Source: Epiperipatus broadwayi
Lineage: Eukaryota; Onychophora; Udeonychophora; Euonychophora; Peripatidae
Direction: 5' to 3'
Length of the DNA stretch: 64,000 nucleotides
Assembly: GCA_028023455.1 (NCBI GenBank)
Contig: JAQFVV010000028.1
Location: forward strand, 1,559,501-1,623,500
This document shows, piece by piece, positions 43,411-56,088 of this stretch; position 1 is the stretch's first letter; every line of letters starts with the position of its first letter. Under the pieces are notes generated by a model, which did no database searches, was not told where the DNA came from, and saw only the letters and a program-made list of their open reading frames with translations. The translations under genes and the position numbers were made by a program.

Positions 43411-45500
43411 ACCTTAATATACGAGAATCATTTCATAATTCGGCTATCTTTATCAGTCAAAGTTACATTTCAGATTTTGCTATGGGAACTTTTTGTAAGT
43501 GGTTCGATAATTATTTAGGAACGATTTTGCAGGGATTCATTTAGTGAAAAATCGAATAATAAAGATCCCTCAATATGTTTCAACATAATCCCAATAGAAG
43601 GACATTCTCTGATTGAAAATTTGAATTTTTTTGTCCGATTTTGTTTTTTTAAAAAATTAAATTATATATAGATATGTATGTGTGAGTGCTTATGTCTAAA
43701 GCAGTAAAATAGATTAATCTCACTGTAATATATATATTGCTAGATTTTGACTTACATGTGTATATGTTTTTGAAAAAGAGAAATAAATCATTTTATCAAG
43801 CAAAATAATTACAAAGAACAGCTAAAAGTTAGATCAAAATTTTGTCGTGATGAATATAAATGAAATATATACATAATTAGATTCCATTTTACAAGCGTGT
43901 AAGTGTAGAATAAACAGTAATTAGAACAAAATAGATACAGTATAACAAAATTTGATTGTAATATATATAATACTTTTCAAAATGCTTATATATAAAACAA
44001 TCAAATATAGGTATGATTTTAAAACTGGCAAATTCAAATCGTTAGCCTTTAAGTATATCTCGTAAATAAATTTGTTATTTTCATAATTTAGAACTGGCTA
44101 GCAGTGAAAATTGATCTGATAATATCAAATTTGCTAAAAATCTTTTAAATTGTTCTTCCTAACCGGTATGCTTCTCTTTGCAGCTGCTCGAGTTTTTTCT
44201 CTTTCTGTCTCTCCCCAGGTTAATGTAACATCTTGAGCTCAGTATAATTATTAACTCAAACAGTACCTAAGTAAAAAAATACTTGGAAGACTTGAAAGTG
44301 AGAAGAGGAAGAAATGACAAAGATGGTCATTAAAAGACTTTAGCAAGGTGAATAAATGCAAAGAGACGAAGGCAGGTAATTCTATCCATTTAAAAAGGAA
44401 CAACTCCTGACTTCATTAAGAAAAGCAAAACCAATTTTCAGTCTACTATTTAGTTAATCATGTCAGTTTTCTTCTGAAGAAATAAACAAATACAACAAAA
44501 TACTCAAACAAATAAGTGCTCTCCTTACAGAATTTTTAATTAGAATTTTCTAAGAACGGCAGCAGTTAGGCGCATTATTATTTATATTGACCTAGAAGTG
44601 AAACATTATAATTATTATGATTAACACTTATTATCTTTAATGCTTCTTCTATTCAGGAGAGGGAGTTAGAAGAGCTAGCAATTTTAACAAATATAGATGT
44701 GCTGTCTATATAGGTTATTTGCTTAACTACCGACGGAATGAAAGAAGCCATATCGTATTATGACCAAACAGTCATACAAGATTGCCATTGATGCAAAGAT
44801 GGTGAATTAGCCTGTCATGCCTGCAATAAGGAATTTAAACCTGCCTCTAAAATAATCGTCAACAGTTTTAGGACTTTTTGTTCAAGTGAGTAGCCCATAT
44901 CCAACTCATAACTATCGAAAATCGATTGGTGAATATATATTTATATATCCCTAGAGAGATGATAAAGCAAAGAAGAAAAACGATTCAAATCCTCATCATC
45001 TGGAAATGGGTGAATCAGATTAATACTGCATTCATTTTCGCTGTTCTTTTATGAGGAGTTGGTGGAGATATGTTGTCCCTGCAGAAAGATATTCTGGAAA
45101 AGACAGTTAATCTTCTTTATTCTAGACAATAATTATTAATAGGATGAGCATCACAAATTTCAATGAGACTTTTATATTTTAATATGTATACTTCTTATAT
45201 AAACAGTGTTATTTTGTGATTTCCTGAAGGTTTGTGATAATGGTGTTCTTCTTTCTGCTATATATCCCTATTTACATATGCAAATTAAATAGCTATGATG
45301 CCCAATATTATAAAGTGCATATTACAAGCAGAGCATAAACTGGATCTACTTTTTATATGCCCTTTTAAGATTATAAATAGACCATAAAAGAATCACCATA
45401 ATCAGAAAAGTAAATATTTAAATAGGCAGAAAATGTTGTGCCAGAAAATTCGATTAACATTTTGTATTTTTATATACAGGGCAACATTAGTTTCTAATAC
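43411..45500. other. Non-coding stretch, nothing recognised
   Basis: AT-rich with somewhat more balanced composition at 44190-45120. No ORF over 60 codons and no repeat that I can name. TTTCCTGAAGGTTTGTGATAATGG at 45220 (family-E foldback end) is isolated. Confidence 0.4.
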
Positions 45501-45509
45501 TTACACAAT

Positions 45510-45599
45510 TATTGTATCAGTGGTATGAGAAAGTGTGGACAGTTGAGGATCATGTGAACATCTGAACTCAAAATACCCTATATATTACATTGTTTGGAC

Positions 45600-45663
<64 letters not shown>

Positions 45664-45690
45664 AGCCTGCATGTTAGATATAAACAATAT
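45510..45690 (+). repeat. Family-A tail copy with (TA)n
   Basis: ATCAGTGGTATGAGAAAGTG, GACAGTTGAGGATCATGTGA, AACTCAAAATACCCTATATA, then (TA)n and AGCCTGCATGTTAGATAT. The hammerhead part is absent. Confidence 0.55.
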
Positions 45691-46299
45691 TCCATATTAT
45701 TTAATCAGCCATTCCATATATTATTATAGAGTTCAGTATGCAGAAAAATGAAACCATTATCTGAGATAATAAATTTATTATTATTCTGGCAACCATCTTG
45801 ACTTATAAGTATTTACTTCTATTTAATAAAACACTATGAATTAACTTGATCTGAGTCAAGCCACTATAAAAAAGTATAATCATAAAGATATATTCTAACT
45901 TAATACCACTGAATCAATTTTTGGTGCATTCTTGACAGAATAATAGTGCAAAATTAATTAACCAACTACCCTGAAATCAGGATGAATATATAGTTTATAA
46001 AAATTCAAATTATTGTGTTGAGGAATATAAATCATAAATGTCAAATGTTCCATTTTTTTTTTTGACAAAGGGAGTCAAGCTTTTTTTCAGTTGATTAATA
46101 AGTAAGCAATATATATGCTTAAATTTCAAATATTTTTATATGCAATTTGGTATGGAAAACTTCCACTCCTATAACTATTTTATTTAAATATGCTTTTTTA
46201 GTGATAAGGTTGTAATAATGTTTATATTTTATTTATTTTTAACATTGATAAAAATATTGTTTAAATTTTTTTTTTATATAAACGTGTATATGTATACAT
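45691..46299. other. Non-coding stretch, nothing recognised
   Basis: AT-rich. No supported feature. Confidence 0.4.
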
Positions 46300-46995
46300 T
46301 ATAAAATAATAATCAGAAAATAATAAATTCTTACAACAGCTATAAAAATATCAAATTTTTTTCTATACATAAAAAGTTTTTTTCAATACCTGATTTGGTG
46401 CCCTTTTCAAATGTTAGTAATCTATTATGTTAAGAACTATTACAGACATAAAACCATCTAGTGTCCAATAATGAAATTAAAACAACCAATACCAATATAA
46501 ATCATTAAAATAAATCAAAACCTATATATAAACCCAATAATTACAAAATAAATGACTATATCATAATATAATAAATAAAATAAATTACATGCATTTTTCT
46601 TTTTTTTTTGTTTTACAATTATATATATGTGAATTTATATAATTTTCCATTCATATATATATATAATTGTAAAAAAAAAAAGAAAAAAAAAAGAGAAAAA
46701 TGCATGTAATTTATTTTATTTATTATATTGTAATGATATAGTCAATTATTTTGTAATTACTGGATTTATATGTAGGTTTTGATTTATTTTAATGAATTAT
46801 ATTGGTATTAGTTGTTTTAATTTCGTTATTGAACACTAGATGGTTTTATGTCTGTAATAGTTCATTAACATAATAGATTAACATTTGAAAAGGGCACCAA
46901 GTCAGGTACTGAAAAAAGCTTTTTATGTATATAAAAAAATTGATATTTATATAGCTGTTATAAGAATTTATTATTTTCTGATTATTATTTTATAG
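46300..46995. repeat. Long palindrome, arms about 330 bp
   Basis: The left arm (AATAATCAGAAAATAATAAA, then GGTGCCCTTTTCAAATG, then ACATAAAACCATCTAGTGTC, then AATTACATGCATTTTTC) is the complement of 46664-46995 with few mismatches. The centre (about 46629-46663) is GTTTTACAATTATATATATG and its mirror. No ORF. It is a foldback element or an inverted terminal-repeat pair of a lost PLE. Confidence 0.85.
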
Positions 46996-47561
46996 AAAAA
47001 CAGCATAAAGATATTTATTCTTTTCCAATTTGATTTATTATAAAATATATTTTCAAGAGCACCTAAATTTAATACAATTAAAATAAAACATAAATGCATC
47101 TATAGGATAGCACTTGCTTTCAACTATGATTACTGTTTTTTCACATAGTTGAGGGCACATTCTATCTTGTCAAAATATTGGGTGTTTTATTTTAATTTTA
47201 TTTTACAAAACATGGTTGCTCTTGTATACATGATTTACAAAACATCACATGCTCATGAAAACTTTCATTTCAACATATATAGATTATATTTAGTGTTTTC
47301 ATGATAATTTTTGGATTAATCCGTGTGTTAGTTTTGATTAATTCCCAATGTTTTGACAAAATGGCACTTTTGTAGATTATAAAAATAAATGATATATTAC
47401 TCAGATTTATCCATGTATTATTTAAAATACAACCATAATGACATTTTGGCTGGTTATGCTGGCTCTCAACTGAATAACAAAAATTATTATGATAAACCTT
47501 TGTGGAACTATATATACTTGAATATGTTATTTATTTTTATAATCTATAAATGTCTTACTTA

Positions 47562-47593
<32 letters not shown>
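46996..47593. other. Non-coding stretch with (TA)n at its end
   Basis: (TA)n at 47568-47594. Nothing else is recognised. Confidence 0.4.
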
Positions 47594-47598
<5 letters not shown>

Positions 47599-48612
47599 AT
47601 ATGTTTGGGTATGAACCGTGTATTATTTTGCATTACAATCTGAGATTTCGATGGACTAGCAACTGCCATTATCAAGGTTAACTTTTGAAAGAACAATCAT
47701 CAGATATCAAAAAATAACATGACTCAGTGCAAGATGAGAAGTGAGATTCAACTTGAAGTAGTTCAGCATTCACAATATGAGGCTTATCAAAATGTTTATT
47801 TCCCTCAGTTTATTCACCTATTAATTTCAAGTTAATATTAGATCAAATGAGAGGTTTCCCCATAGCTGGAATATGTTGTGCTTCATCAGCCCTATTTAAA
47901 CCAGTAGGTCTCTTCAATATTTCAACTGCTTCATCAGCCCTATTTAAAGCAGTAGGTCTCTTTAATATTTCAATTGACTCTCTCATGGTTATTAAATCAT
48001 ATCTTTCCAAATTAGCAAGTATTTTGTATTGTCAAAATCAGGTTTGGGACCAATTTCTAAAAAATGGAAAATAAAAACTGATGTGCTAATTTTTTGATTA
48101 AAAGCATTTCTATGTTTCTTAATTCTGACATTTATTCGTCTATGAGAATGACCCCACATAGCTTCTTGAGCATGGCAAACATGGAATTTCATAAACTTCT
48201 TGGTGTTCCAAAAATATTCTGTCTTCACATAACTTCTTGAGTGCTGCAAACATGGAATTTCATAAACTCATTGGTGTTCCAAAAATATTCTGTCTTTAGG
48301 TTTATATAAAAAATTACCATTTTTTTTGCCAGTAGCAAAAGTAGTCTTTATATTAAAACAAGATAGTCTTCTATAGATTTTATCAGTAACCCTATTAATG
48401 TAAGATAAAATTACTCTGTTAAAAGAGGAATTGTCAATTCTATTCTCTTTTTCCTTTTTAGTATTAATGTTATGTAAAGCCTTATATATGATGTTTTTAT
48501 TATAATTATTAGAAAGTAGAATATTTTTTGTAAGTTCTATTTCTTCCTAGTCCATCGAAATATCAGATTGTAATGCAAAATAATACACGGTTCGTACCCA
48601 AAAATATTGTAT
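47594..48612 (-). mobile_element. PLE-4 fragment inside terminal inverted repeats
   Basis: The arms are 47606-47654 (GGGTATGAACCGTGTATTAT, then GCATTACAATCTGA) and 48552-48600, their complement with three or so mismatches. They extend outward over ACAATAT. The interior minus strand holds an RT tail (SYINRVTDKIYRRLSCFNIK, PKDRIFLEHQ), VYEIPC and the GIY-YIG part. An internal 48-bp tandem duplication lies at 47881-47976 (CTTCATCAGCCCTATTTAAA). Confidence 0.7.
47992..48320 (-). pseudogene. PLE-4 GIY-YIG endonuclease fragment
   Basis: VYEIPC (complement near 48265) is followed by a short repeated piece. The 85-residue ORF reads MKFHVCHAQEAMWGHSHRRI (where C..C..YVG(Q/E)T is expected), then RIKKHRNAFNQK and FLEIGPKPDFDNTKYL (H....GH.PDFDNT). 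The YVG core is degraded to MWGHS. The segment ATGGAATTTCATAAACT is duplicated at 48181 and 48251. Confidence 0.7.
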
Positions 48613-48663
48613 TGTCTACATCATAAAAACGTGAAAACATTAAATATAATATATATAAATGAC

Positions 48664-48811
48664 TCTCTCAAATGTTATGTTTTTTCAGTATTGCTCTTTG
48701 TGATTAAATATAAAGTCTAAACTTCAAAGAACTGACACAAGAGGTTGTTTGAAGTTCAGACTTTTATTCACAAAGGGCATTGCTGAAAAACATAATGTTT
48801 GGGAGAGTAAA
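48664..48811. repeat. Hairpin with about 65-bp arms
   Basis: CTCTCAAATGTTATGTTTTT, then GCTCTTTGTGATTAAA, then AGTCTAAACTTCAAAGAAC, pairs with GTTTGAAGTTCAGACTTTTA, then CACAAAGGGCATTGCTGAAA, then ATGTTTGGGAGAG. The loop is about 12 bases. Confidence 0.75.
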
Positions 48812-49572
48812 TTGAACATTTTTGTATATGAATTTTCAGCTAGCAATATGCACTGGGATATTTTCATCAATATATATTATGTTAAAAAATTTTTTTTTTG
48901 TAATTGCATTTGTGTCCACATTAGGAGGATCAAAAAATGTCTAAATCCCAAAAAATATTTCCAATTCTTTATTATAAGTAAAAATCTATTGACAATTCTA
49001 CTCTGTGTGATATTTCATCAACATGGAGTCATCAATTTGATTCTTAGTGATCTTTGCAGAAGTATAAAGAAAAATATTACCCACCATGCATAGATATGTT
49101 GTATCATCATGCAGATAATTTCCTATTAGTTTTACATTATATCAAATATGGTATATAATTTAGTTTTTCATATAGGAAAAAATCACATTGAAGGAAAGAA
49201 CACCCACCAGGCTTATCAATTAATAGATGTTGATAGTTTGAGGAATTTTCTAATCCTATTTTAACCTGTGGATATGGGTCAAGTACCTGAAAAATATTTT
49301 AAGCTTGATTAAAACTAAAAATAGTTTGCTCAGTTTGAATTCAAATGCTATTCTCAGAATTGACAGGCAAGTGTACAATTGTTCATCACATGACCTTTTA
49401 CTAGGAAAAATAAATATTGCTTGAATTTAAGAACAAAGTTTTCAAAATCACAAGGAAGTTGAGGAAGTTTTTGTCCAATGATCATGCACTGAACTTCTAA
49501 ATAATATTTTTATTAGTTTTAAAAATTATAAATAATTGAATGATTACTATAATATATATATATATATATATT

Positions 49573-49613
<41 letters not shown>

Positions 49614-49897
49614 CAAATAAAATGTCTGTTAATTAAAAATATTGTAATAACAGTAAAAATAATAAATATTACAAGGATTAAGTATTATATGCAGTTTTTC
49701 AATCCACAGAAGTACTTGCGGATAATTTAAGGCAGTTGAAGAAGGTTAAGTTATTAACCGAAAGTACTTCTATGACTTGAAAGTCTGCATATAATAGTTA
49801 ATCACCCATTATATTTATTATATATATATATAATCAATAAAGCAAGTCATATATAGTGTGAAATTGATTTTATGAGCTAGTATTTATAAATATGTAA
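48812..49897. other. Non-coding stretch with two (TA)n tracts
   Basis: (TA)n at 49552-49572 and 49578-49611. A hairpin (AGAAGTACTT/AAGTACTTCT) lies at 49708-49773. A 114-residue + ORF at 48749-49093 has no recognisable motif and overlaps the hairpin. Confidence 0.4.
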
Positions 49898-50298
49898 TAT
49901 AGGGAGCATACCAATAATTCCAACAAGCTCTTAATTGATAAGAACAGTAAGAGAAAAATATTTAAAATCTCTATCTAGAACATTCCCATCATCAGACCAA
50001 TTGGTTTCAAGCTTTTGGCTCACCTCAGTAAAAACTAGAATATTTAGACACTAGATCTAAAATATCAACTCAAAACCCAACACTTGATTAATATGTAATA
50101 TTTAAGTAGAAACTGAAATTTTCGGATATGAAAAAGTCTTTAGTTATTTGCTGAATATTCTAGCTCACTACTGAGGTGATGCAAAAGTTTGAAAGCAATT
50201 AGTCTGGGGTGGGAATATTCTAGATAGAAATTTTAAATATTTTTCTCTTACCACACATCAATTAAGAGTTTTTTGAGCTATTGGTATGCTCCCTCTAT
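49898..50298. repeat. Foldback element, arms about 160 bp
   Basis: AGGGAGCATACCAATAATTC, then CTCTTAATTGAT, then AGAGAAAAATATTTAAAATC, then TCTATCTAGAACATTCCC, pairs with 50150-50298 (complement of GGGAGCATACCAATAGCTC). The spacer is about 90 bases. A single end of the same family is at 6967-7060. Confidence 0.75.
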
Positions 50299-50312
50299 TA
50301 TATATGCTGTAT

Positions 50313-52115
50313 ACATATCTCGAATTTTGTAAAATGGTGCGGAAAAAAATTGAAAATGATATAAGAAAGTATAACTGTGAACTAGCAAGAAAAGCTGTAG
50401 AAGAAAATAAAAGTCTTAAGAATGTAAAACAACATTTTGGTATTGGTATGAAATTTATATCTGCAATAAAAGAAAAAAGATGGAATTATTACTAAAAAGA
50501 GAGATGACATCATGAAATTAGTAAAAGATTTTTATCAAGAATTATATAGTAATAAAGAACAAGTACCTCCTATATCTATTACATCTTTTGAATCACCCAG
50601 AATTTTAAATGAAGAAGTGAGACATGCAATTAAATGTATGAAGAAAGGAAAGGCTCCAGGTAATGATGAAATTATAATTGATATATTAAAAGAAGCAGGT
50701 GAAGAAATAAATTTTTTTTTAGCAAAGTTATATAACAAATGTCTAAATGATAAAGATGTACCAGATGATTGGAAGAATGCAGTAATAATATTAATATTTA
50801 AAAAAGGTGATAAAGAAGATACTAGAAATTACAGACCTATCAGCCTTCTATCCATTTATATAAAATTTTTACCAAGATAATTACAACTCATCTACAGAGA
50901 ACATTGGATTTCCACCAACCAAGAGAGCAAGCTGGATTTAAAAGTGGTTTTAGTACAATAGATCATATCCAGGTGTTGAAAGAAGTTATAGAAAGGACAA
51001 ATGAATATGAGTTGTCATTATGTTTTGGATTTGTAGATTATGAAAAGGCATTTGATTCTATAAATATTTCTTCGGTGATTAAAGCATTGGATCATCAAGG
51101 TATAGATCCAGGATATTGTCATATTTTAAAGAATATTTATAAAAATGCAACAGCAACAATTAGATTACATAATGAGACTGGGAAAGTCAACATTGAGAAA
51201 GGTGTAAGACAAGGTGACTCCATATCTCCAAAACTTTTTACAGCAGTGCTGCAAGTATTTTGTGGATTAAAATGGGAAACTAAAGGAGTGAAAGTAAATG
51301 GAGATTATTTAAGTCATTTAGATTTCGCAGATGATGTAGTTGTTTTTGCAAATAATGCTTCAGAGCTGCAGGATATGTTGCAGGAATTATCAGATGAAAG
51401 TAGGAAAGTAGGACTAAAGATAAATGTTAAAAAGACTAAAGTAATGTTTAATCGATTTGCTCAAAATATGAAAATAAAGATTGATTATGATAAATTAGAA
51501 GAAGTCAACAGTTACAAATACCTTGGTCAGATTATTAATATAGATGGAAACATAATGGAGGAAATTAATCATAGAATTAAACTTGGTTGGAGTGCTTTTG
51601 GTAGAAATAACTTGATACTAAAAGGAAATATGCCTATGTGTTTGAAAAGGAAGGTTTTTAACAAATGTGTTTTACCAGTTCTTACTTATGGATCTGAGAC
51701 TTGGACACTTAATAGAAGAGCAATATAGAGACTTCAGACCACTAAAAGAAGTATGGAGAGATGTATGTTAGGAGTAACAAGAAGAGATCGAAAACGCAAT
51801 GTATGGGTAAGAGAACAAACAGGTGTTACTGACCTCATTGAAAAAATTAAAAGATTGAAGTGGAGTTGGGCTGGACATATTTCTAGAAGAGATTATAATA
51901 GATGGACAATTGAAATTTTAAACTGGATTCCAAGAGATTGTAAAAGACCCAGAAAGAGACCACATGTGAGATGGATGGATGAAATAAGAAAGTATGTAGG
52001 GGTGATGTGGAGAAGAGAAGCTAAACATCGGAGAAGATGGATTAAACTTGGAGAGAGCTTCATCCTGCATTGGATTGATAATGGTTGATAATGATGATGA
52101 TGATGATGATGATGA
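50313..52115 (+). pseudogene. RTE-type LINE, long 5'-truncated copy
   Basis: Starts before the RT ([20 protein letters not shown]) and runs through [60 protein letters not shown] (first catalytic Asp), RQGDSISPKLFT, LDFADDVVVFANN (FADD at 51324-51335), YKYLGQIIN, TYGSETWTLNRR, WSWAGHISRR and RPHVRWMDEIRK. It is broken by a one-base loss in an A-run near 50475, a one-base deletion near 50853, a TAG at 51726 (from CAG) and a missing codon near 51254. It ends in (GAT)n. Confidence 0.9.
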
Positions 52116-52540
52116 TACATATGTATATATGAAATTTAACAAATACAATTGCAAAATTATGAAAACAATCAATATGTTCTTCAGTTTGCTGAATCTAATT
52201 TCTACTATTGTAAACATCATATTTGTTGGTTTGGAAATCCAAGAGATTGTAAAAGACCCAGAAAGAGACCACATGTGAGATGGATGGATGAAATAAGAAA
52301 GTGTGTAGGGGTGATGTGGAGAAGTGAAGCTAAAGATCGGAGAAGATGGATTAAATTTGGAGAGAACTTCATCCTGCATTGGATTGATAATGGTTGATAA
52401 TGATGATGATGATGATGATATATATGTATATATGAAATTTAACAAATACAATTGCAAAATTATGAAACCAACCAATATGTTCTTCAGTTTGCTGAATCTA
52501 ATTTCTACTATTGTAAACATCATATTTGTTGGTTTGGACA
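52116..52540 (+). repeat. Tandem duplication of the LINE tail plus flank
   Basis: 51930-52238 is repeated from 52239: CCAAGAGATTGTAAAAGACC (LINE) through the GAT tail to AACATCATATTTGTTGGTTT (flank). The period is 309 bases at the LINE end. The junction TTTGGAAATCC joins flank TTTGGA to LINE ATTCC, with TGGA as microhomology. The small ORFs here are by-products. Confidence 0.85.
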
Positions 52541-52739
52541 TGATAAGCAAATGGACAATATAATGTTTACTATAAAGATATTTTGTAGAGAATGAGTGCA
52601 GAGTTTTTATGGGAGAAGTAAATCCTCTTTATATCAAAACAGTAACTCAAAGACATTCTGAAGGAGCATAGTGTGGGCAGTTTTTATTGAGTAGATATGG
52701 TACAAAGAAGAATCCATTACAGAGTTACAATTAGAAAAG

Positions 52740-53190
52740 CGTCTTCCTGAAGGTTTGTGTTGATGGTGTCTTAGTTGTATTTTTATATTGGACACATCAT
52801 TTAATATGAGTATTGAATGTCTTTAAAAAAATAGCCTTTTTTACATATTCCAAATACATTCAACTGTTACTAATTGCACATCAAACAGGTTAGTATATGC
52901 ACAGGATGACTCAGTTGGTTAAAGTGTTACTTTAAAAAAAATTCAATAACCAAGAATCTAAGTGTCCAGGTTTGATTCCTATGCTAGTACTGTCACCGTT
53001 TAGGCCAGCAACACCTGAAGAAAAAGGGAGAATAATACCTCTTGAAACATTGGGCATATACTAACCTGTTTGATATGCTATTAATATGAAAATATTTGAA
53101 ATATTTAAATAAAGTTAAATTTTTCTAAAGATGTTCAGTACTCATATTAGCTGATTGAAGTAGTCCAATCAATAAATACAACAATTAGAA
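52740..53190. repeat. Foldback family E with nested SINE
   Basis: The left arm (TCCTGAAGGTTTGTGTTGAT, then ATGAGTATTGAATGTCTTTA, 52750-52830) pairs with 53130-53185 (AAAGATGTTCAGTACTCATA, then GTAGTCCAATC). Compared with the empty copy at 23.8 kb, about 250 bases have been inserted between the arms. Confidence 0.65.
52880..53090 (+). mobile_element. tRNA-derived SINE
   Basis: A box-like GATGACTCAGTTGGTTA (52905-52921) and B box GGTTTGATTCC (52969-52979) have the spacing of a tRNA gene. Downstream CCTGAAGAAAAAGGG, then CTCTTGAAACATTGGGC, recalls the CTGAnGA, then GAAAC words found at PLE 3' ends. Inverted 24-base words (TCAAACAGGTTAGTATATGC near 52881 and its complement near 53054) bound the unit. 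Confidence 0.65.
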
Positions 53191-53315
53191 AAGATTTAGA
53201 AGTATTTCAGGAAGAAAGCTGCACAAGAAGATAAAAGAAACAACACAACATGCAAAATAATGAACAAGTGTATTATTACTTATAGTTTACCAATTGGTTT
53301 GTACGGTCATGACAA

Positions 53316-53318
<3 letters not shown>
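53191..53318. other. Spacer, nothing recognised
   Basis: Short non-coding stretch before the trinucleotide array. Confidence 0.4.
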
Positions 53319-53356
<38 letters not shown>

Positions 53357-53392
53357 CATCATCATCATCATCACCACCACCACCACCACCAC

Positions 53393-53438
<46 letters not shown>

Positions 53439-53440
53439 TG
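53319..53440. repeat. Compound trinucleotide array (TTA)(TCA)(CCA)(TTA)
   Basis: In order: about 12 TTA, 6 TCA, 7 CCA and 17 TTA units without interruption. Homopolymeric ORFs (Leu, Tyr, His or Pro) are artefacts. Confidence 0.95.
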
Positions 53441-54800
<1,360 letters not shown>

Positions 54801-55654
54801 ATTATTAGTTTTTTTTTTGTAAGTTATTTTTCTTGTATAAGTGATTCTGTTGCTAAGATGTGTTATATGTAAGTGTGTGCTTAATATATTTTGAAAATAT
54901 GTAATGATGAACTTTTATATTATAAGATTTAGATTCTTTATATTTATAGTAACTTGTAAAATTAAATTAACTTAGCATATTTATTATTAATACATAAATC
55001 AGCGCTGTTTGTATTTATTCTTAACTAATCTATCTGATAATTAGAGAAACAGCCAAGTCATATCCTTCTTGTTTATTTTAACTGCTGTTTCTATCCAAGG
55101 CCTTCCATGTATTTACTTTCAATTAACTTTGATCTCTAATAACTTCATTAATCCTATTTTCCTGTTTTCTTCCTTTTGACTTCAATTAGTTAATATGTTA
55201 AGCCAATGACAAAAAAGAAGATTTCTCTTCAAACGTGACTGTTATTCTATTTTTACCTGAAATATAAAACTTTTTCATCAATATTCTACTTCTAAGATAA
55301 CTGCAAAACTTCCTTTTACTTTTGAAAATAAATTGAATTTATTAATACAATACAAGTATCAAGTTGACTCATTTATAGCAGCATTGTTTAATTGATTTTA
55401 CTTTATTACGAGTTCTGTATTTGATCTTCAGAAAAAATAAATTCCATTTTCATCTTTTATGCAAGAAATAAAAAGGTCTACTTATTCTCATGTTTTAAAA
55501 ATGTACCTTAATATTATTAATATTTTAAAGCATATCTCTAATATCAATTTAACACAAATAAATTCATTGAACATTTACACTTTTAGTAACATCTGTATCC
55601 TATTTGCCAAGATACTCATTGCAATTATAAAACCTTGAAATGCGACGTGCTATG
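54801..55654. other. Non-coding stretch, nothing recognised
   Basis: AT-rich. No supported feature. Confidence 0.4.
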
Positions 55655-55744
55655 GCTTCTTCTTTACTGACGTTTTGCTTGACAAATTCTTCATACATAG
55701 TAGCATCCAGTGCAAGCCATAGCACTCAATGGATGCAAAAAAAA

Positions 55745-55820
55745 TTGCGCATGCAATCTCTATCTAGTTCTCCTAGGTTAGTTTCTAGCTTGTGGCTTTC
55801 ATCAGGGAGGAATCTTGATT
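55745..55820 (-). ncRNA. Hammerhead motif, family B (minus copy)
   Basis: Minus strand: CCTCC, CTGATGA (55805-55799), AAGCCACAAGCTA (identical stem II to the + copy), GAAA (55785-55782), then CTAACC where CTTGTC is expected, then TAGGAG. Core and stem II are intact, but the cleavage-site GUC is ACC and stem I is shortened to CTCC/GGAG, so it is probably inactive. Confidence 0.7.
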
Positions 55821-56029
55821 CTGAGATCACTGCACCTAAATCTTAGAATCTAATGCAACTCTCCAGCAGCTACCTTTTACTTTTTAGTTAATGACAAAGT
55901 GAATGAACTTGGATTGAAAACAGTATCTGTTTTCATTTTGAACCCATAGCTTCATAGTTAACTAAAAAGTGATAAGGTGGTTGTTGGAGGGTTACATTAA
56001 ACCCTAACAGCTAAGTATAGTGCTCTCAG

Positions 56030-56088
56030 ATCCAAGGTTCTTCACTGATGAAAGCCACAAGCTAGAAACTTGTCTGAAGATATTGGAT
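56030..56088 (+). ncRNA. Apparently intact type I hammerhead ribozyme, family B
   Basis: Outer stem I is ATCCAA (56030-56035) with TTGGAT (56083-56088). Inner stem I is TCTTCA (56039-56044) with TGAAGA (56075-56080). The internal loops between them (GGT and TA) are where natural hammerheads make tertiary contacts. The core CTGATGA is at 56045-56051. Stem II is AGC-CACAA-GCT (56053-56063) flanked by an A-A mismatch. GAAA is at 56065-56068. A minimal stem III, AC-TT-GT (56068-56073), is followed by C at 56074, giving the preferred GUC cleavage triplet. Every conserved core base I know is present. The weak point is the short stem II. Confidence 0.85.
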
